Positions 6,104-9,306 of a stretch of DNA of 9,306 nt are shown here, piece after piece (within the stretch, counting starts at the first letter, position 1; every line of letters begins with the position of its first letter). Both the position numbers and the translations under genes were made by a program. Where the stretch lies: positions 1-9,306 of the forward strand of contig JAFMSC010000092.1 in NCBI GenBank assembly GCA_017353825.1. The letters run 5' to 3'. Source of the DNA: Hyphomicrobiaceae bacterium (lineage in GTDB: Bacteria > Pseudomonadota > Alphaproteobacteria > Rhizobiales > Hyphomicrobiaceae). The notes under the pieces were generated by a model. That model saw only the letters and a list, made by a program, of their open reading frames with translations. It ran no database searches and was not told where the DNA came from.

Positions 6104-7606
6104 CTAGCGCGCCTCGCGCCCACCCCGCGCCACCCGCCACGCTGCCGGGCCAAGCACCGCCGCGGCCGCCACCAGAAGCAGCGCGAGGGAGAGCGGTTTC
6201 TGCAAGAAGATGAGCAGGTCGCCCTGGCTGATCTGGAGGGCGCGGCGGAATTCCTGCTCGGCGAGGGGACCCAGGATCATACCGATGATCACAGGGGCGG
6301 AGGGGAAGTCGAAGATGCGCATGCAGAGGCCCATGAGGCCCATGACGTAGAGCAGCACCAGGTCCACGGGCGACTGGCTGATGCCGTAGGTGCCGATGGT
6401 GGCGAACACCAGGATGCCGGCGTAGAGCAGGGGCTCGGGCGTCTTCAGCATCTTCACCCACAGGCCCACCAGCGGCAGGTTCAGCACCAGGAGCATGACG
6501 TTGCCGATGTACATGCTGGCGATCAGACCCCAAACCAAACTCGATTGCTGCGTCAACAGCGTCGGCCCCGGGTTGATGCCGTAGCTCTGAAACGCCGAGA
6601 GCATAATGGCGGCGGTTGCCGACGTGGGCAGCCCCAACGCCAGCATCGGCACCAACACGCCCGCGGTAGAGGCATTGTTGGCGGCCTCGGGCCCTGCCAC
6701 ACCCTCGATGGCGCCGTGGCCGAACTCCTCCGGCTTTACCGACAGCCGCTTCTCGATGAAGTAGGACAGGAACGTCGGCACCTCGGCGCCTCCGGCCGGC
6801 ATGGCGCCGATGGGAAAGCCGATCAGCGCCCCCCTCAGCCAAGCCTTCCACGAGCGCGCCCAGTCCTCGCGCGTCATCCACAGCGAGTCCGCCACCGCCA
6901 TCACGTCGCCGCTGCCGGGCCGTTGCTGCCGGAAGCAGGCGAGGTAGAGCGTCTCGCCCACAGCGAACAGCCCCACCGCCACCACCACCACGTTGATGCC
7001 GTCGAGCAGCTCCGTGAGCCCGAAGGTGAAGCGCGGCTGCCCCGTCTGCAGGTCAATGCCGATCAGCCCCAAGAAGATGCCCACGGCCAGGCTGGTGAGG
7101 CCCCGCACGGCAGAGTTGCCGAGCACAGCGGAGACCGTGACGAAAGCGAGCACCATCAGCGAGAAGAACTCGGCCGGTCCGAACCGAAGTGCGAAGTTCA
7201 CCACCGGCTCGGCCAGGAACGTGACGCCGATGGTGCCGATGGTGCCGGCCACGAACGAGCCGATTGCCGCCGTCGCCAGCGCCGCGCCGGCGCGGCCGCG
7301 CCGCGCCATCTTGTTCCCTTCGAGCGAGGTGACGATGGTTGCCGTCTCGCCCGGCGTGTTCATCAGGATCGAGGTCGTGGACCCTCCGTACATGGCGCCG
7401 TAATAAATGCCGGCGAACAGGATGAAGGCGGAGGTGGCGTCCACTTTGTAGGTGAGCGGCAGCAAGAGCGCGATGGTGAGCGCCGGCCCCACGCCCGGCA
7501 GTACGCCGATCGCTGTGCCCACCGTCACCCCCACCAGGCACCACATGAGGTTGACGGGCGTCAGCGCCACAGCAAAGCCCGACGCCAGCTGCGCGAGCGT
7601 ATCCAT
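6104..7606 (-). CDS. tctA: Tripartite tricarboxylate transporter large membrane subunit TctA
   Basis: The 500-residue polytopic inner-membrane protein is the main translocation subunit of a TTT-family secondary transporter, probably driven by a proton or sodium gradient. Diagnostic motifs (numbered from the GTG at 7609) are GVLPGVGPALT at 35-45 and YGGSTTSILMNTPGE at 74-88. The second internal repeat has IGFPIGAMPAGGAEVPTFLS and EGVAGPEAANNASTAG, followed by LALGLPTSATAAIML. About ten or more hydrophobic segments run through to LALLLVAAAAVLGPAAW near the end. Start ATG 7606 fits the family start (MDTLAQLASGFAVALTP); a GTG immediately before it at 7609 is an alternative. The preceding tctB stops 13-16 bases upstream with only a weak ribosome binding site, implying translational coupling. 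The length is normal for TctA. Confidence 0.95.
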   Translation of the reverse strand: MDTLAQLASGFAVALTPVNLMWCLVGVTVGTAIGVLPGVGPALTIALLLPLTYKVDATSAFILFAGIYYGAMYGGSTTSILMNTPGETATIVTSLEGNKMARRGRAGAALATAAIGSFVAGTIGTIGVTFLAEPVVNFALRFGPAEFFSLMVLAFVTVSAVLGNSAVRGLTSLAVGIFLGLIGIDLQTGQPRFTFGLTELLDGINVVVVAVGLFAVGETLYLACFRQQRPGSGDVMAVADSLWMTREDWARSWKAWLRGALIGFPIGAMPAGGAEVPTFLSYFIEKRLSVKPEEFGHGAIEGVAGPEAANNASTAGVLVPMLALGLPTSATAAIMLSAFQSYGINPGPTLLTQQSSLVWGLIASMYIGNVMLLVLNLPLVGLWVKMLKTPEPLLYAGILVFATIGTYGISQSPVDLVLLYVMGLMGLCMRIFDFPSAPVIIGMILGPLAEQEFRRALQISQGDLLIFLQKPLSLALLLVAAAAVLGPAAWRVARGGREAR

Positions 7607-7622
7607 CACAGAAGCGCCGCCA

Positions 7623-8117
7623 TCAAAGGAGCCTCTCGATCAGGCCCTCGATGAGTCCCGGGCCGATCTTGTAGCCGAGCAGGCGGTCGAAGCCGACGTA
7701 GGCGATGAGCGCCAGCGCGAAGCCAATGCCGGCGTCGCGTAACGTGCTGCGGCTGCCGAAGGCCGTCGCAGTAGCAACGAACAACGCCGTCGAGGCGATG
7801 ATGAACCCGGCCGTGCCGATCAGCGCCAAGTTGAGAACGAGCCCCGTTAGCAGCCAGCACAGCCCCCACGCGTCAAGGACTCCGTGCTCCTCATGCTCCC
7901 AGCCGCCGCGCAGGCCACGCCACGTAAGCAGCGCGCCAAGAACGGCCAGCAAGGCGGCGGCAAGCCACGGGATCAAGGTGGGCCCCACCTGGGCGTAAAG
8001 CGAGTTGTGGGGAATGAGCAGCGTCTGCGAGCCGACCACCCCGGCGAGCACCAGCACGGCGAGCCCGACGCCCGTGTCGCCCCAAGCTGGCCCCTTCCCG
8101 GTATCGCTCCGCGTCAT
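7623..8117 (-). CDS. tctB: Tripartite tricarboxylate transporter small membrane subunit TctB
   Basis: The 164-residue protein has four or five hydrophobic segments: GLAVLVLAGVVG near 18-29, LIPWLAAALLAVLGALL near 48-64, GLCWLLTGLVLNLALI near 85-100, GFIIASTALFVATATAF near 104-120, and IGFALALIAYVGF near 131-143. It also has the family's short loop after the first segment, YAQVGPTLIPW. This size and pattern fit TctB, the small integral membrane partner of TctA, although TctB sequences are poorly conserved. Start ATG 8117 has a GGGGG site about six to ten bases ahead. The in-frame extension to 8201 would add 28 polar residues before the first membrane segment and is unlikely. It lies between tctC and tctA in the usual C-B-A order. 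Confidence 0.88.
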   Translation of the reverse strand: MTRSDTGKGPAWGDTGVGLAVLVLAGVVGSQTLLIPHNSLYAQVGPTLIPWLAAALLAVLGALLTWRGLRGGWEHEEHGVLDAWGLCWLLTGLVLNLALIGTAGFIIASTALFVATATAFGSRSTLRDAGIGFALALIAYVGFDRLLGYKIGPGLIEGLIERLL

Positions 8118-8232
8118 GCAGAACCCCCTGCCGGCAGTCGGGGATCGGGCATCGGCGGTCTGGTCATATCGAGCTTGTTCATTCCTCGACGCCTGCCTCA
8201 CCCGTTCTCATCTAGTCGCCACCGAACCCCGG

Positions 8233-8264
8233 CTGCCGCCACGCGACGTGCCCGTGCGAGGCAG
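8233..8264 (-). promoter_or_regulatory. Possible hairpin in the tctC-tctB intergenic region
   Basis: Reading the minus strand, CTGCC pairs with GGCAG and, inside an internal loop, CACG pairs with CGTG. It lies just after the tctC stop in a 155-base gap before tctB. Such a structure could protect the receptor mRNA or reduce read-through, so that receptor is made in excess of the membrane subunits. The stem is interrupted and modest. Confidence 0.3.
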
Positions 8265-8272
8265 GAGCCTGG

Positions 8273-9250
8273 CTACGTCGCGAGCCCGAGGTCCTTGAGG
8301 ATGCCGGTGATGCGCTCGATCTCGGCGTCGACGAACTTGGCGTACTCGGCGCCTGCCAGAAAGATGCCGGCCCAGTCGCGCTTCTTGAGCTCGGCCTGCC
8401 AGGTTGGCCCCTGCACCATCTTCTCGACGAGCGCGATGAGCACCGCCTGCTTCTGGGCTCCGATGCCAGGCGCCCCGAACACACCGCGCCAGTTGGCGAG
8501 CTCCACGTCCACGCCTTGCGCCTTGAGCGTCGGGATGCCTTCCTGCGGCTCCCCGGACGATACGGCGAGCGCGCGCAGCTTGCCGGCTTTGATCTGCTCG
8601 CTGAACTCGCCCAGGCCGGAAATGCCGCACGTCACCTGGTTGCCGAGCAACGCCGCTTGCGCCGGCCCGCCGCCAGCGTAGGCGACGTAGCTCACGCGCT
8701 TTGCGTCCACGCCAACGGCCTTGGCGATCATGCCGGCCAGAATATGGTCCGTCCCGCCCGCCGAGCCGCCGGCCCACGATACCTTGCCGGGGTCGGCCTT
8801 GAACATCGCCACCAGGTCCTGCATCGACTTCAAGGGGCTCGCCTCGTTGACGACGATCACCTCATACTCGCCCGTCAGTCGCGCGATGGGCGTAATATCG
8901 CGCATAGACACCGGCGACTTGTTGGCCACCAGCGCCCCCACCATGACCATGCCGGCCACCAGCAGCGCGTCGCCTTGGCCCTTCTTGGCGGCTAGGAACC
9001 GCGGCAGCCCTACGGCGCCGCCAGCGCCCGGCGCATACTCGAACTTCAGCTCCTTGACGATGCCGTCGCCGCGCATGGCAAGCTCGATGGCACGGCCGGT
9101 CTGGTCCCAGCCGCCGCCCGGCGCCGCCGGGATGAACATCTGCAGGCTGGCCGGCGTCTGCGCCGAGGCCGACCTAACGCCTAGCGGGCCCAGCCGCGCG
9201 GCGGCAGCAGCCGCCAATCCGGTTCCCACGACGCTGCGCCGTGAAATCAT
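8273..9250 (-). CDS. tctC: Tripartite tricarboxylate transporter substrate-binding protein TctC (Bug family)
   Basis: The 325-residue periplasmic receptor captures a small carboxylate and delivers it to TctAB. The N-terminus MISRRSVVGTGLAAAAAARL, with cleavage likely after VRSASA (residue 30), is a signal peptide. SRRSVV at 3-8 is close to the twin-arginine consensus, so Tat export is possible, as seen in other Bug proteins. The mature chain opens with the Bug signature FIPAAPGGGWDQTGRA at 39-54, has YAPGAGGAVG at 72-81 and GGSAGGTDH at 161-169, then YVAYAGGGPAQAALLGNQV at 188-206 and WRGVFGAPGI at 254-263, all ligand-pocket or fold landmarks of the family. ATG 9250 follows GGGGAGG by seven bases. 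The ligand cannot be named: Bug proteins bind citrate, other dicarboxylates and tricarboxylates, aromatic acids or nicotinate. First gene of the operon; its promoter lies at or beyond the window edge. Confidence 0.93.
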   Translation of the reverse strand: MISRRSVVGTGLAAAAAARLGPLGVRSASAQTPASLQMFIPAAPGGGWDQTGRAIELAMRGDGIVKELKFEYAPGAGGAVGLPRFLAAKKGQGDALLVAGMVMVGALVANKSPVSMRDITPIARLTGEYEVIVVNEASPLKSMQDLVAMFKADPGKVSWAGGSAGGTDHILAGMIAKAVGVDAKRVSYVAYAGGGPAQAALLGNQVTCGISGLGEFSEQIKAGKLRALAVSSGEPQEGIPTLKAQGVDVELANWRGVFGAPGIGAQKQAVLIALVEKMVQGPTWQAELKKRDWAGIFLAGAEYAKFVDAEIERITGILKDLGLAT

Positions 9251-9306
9251 AGGCTTGCCTCCCCTGGCCAGACCTTCGCGCGGGCTCTTGCGTGCGGCGG
9301 CCCGCC

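Noticed and set aside
6545..7654. A 369-codon plus-strand open frame rich in His, Arg and Gln
   Set aside because: It is antisense to tctA, and its low-complexity composition reflects the opposite strand of membrane-protein codons.
8118..8201. Longer start at 8201 for TctB
   Set aside because: It would add a polar 28-residue extension unlike the family; ATG 8117 places the first membrane segment normally.

Overview
The window is GC-rich and its protein families suggest a soil or water alphaproteobacterium of the Hyphomicrobiales/Rhodospirillales kind. Pointers are a Bug-type solute receptor with a TctAB pair, a secreted WD40 beta-propeller protein, and small secreted proteins. A betaproteobacterium cannot be excluded. 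There is no rRNA, tRNA or CRISPR array that I can see.

The window falls into two halves. The left half (about 1-3,830) is a gene graveyard. On the minus strand, 47-1319 is a secreted WD40-repeat protein with a clear signal peptide and ribosome binding site, broken by three single-base indels. On the plus strand, 1662-2235 is an IS256-family transposase remnant with an internal deletion and two compensating frameshifts. Positions 2305-2568 hold a coiled-coil fragment and a tiny membrane or secreted ORF. On the minus strand, 2574-2723 is a 49-residue secreted peptide with an Hcp-like motif. Further along the same strand lie the relics of an AlpA-type excisionase/regulator (2814-3042) and of a tyrosine integrase (about 3060-3825). 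Integrase plus AlpA is the usual control module of an integrative element, so this is probably the worn-out end of an old genomic island.

The right half (3,844-9,306) is intact and well organised. It starts with a small secreted two-cysteine protein (minus strand), divergent from an NAD(P)-dependent aldehyde dehydrogenase (4289-5782, plus) with all catalytic residues. A hairpin then separates this gene from a convergent minus-strand operon, tctC-tctB-tctA, encoding a complete tripartite tricarboxylate transporter. TctC is the periplasmic receptor, TctB the small membrane subunit and TctA the large one. A likely working model, which is inference, is carboxylate uptake by TctCBA, with the neighbouring dehydrogenase oxidising an aldehyde related to the same catabolic route. 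The substrates cannot be read from the sequence.

I found no convincing undescribed system. The most informative discoveries are the integrase-AlpA relic, which is only readable by hopping frames, the triply frameshifted WD40 gene, and the short secreted-peptide gene.
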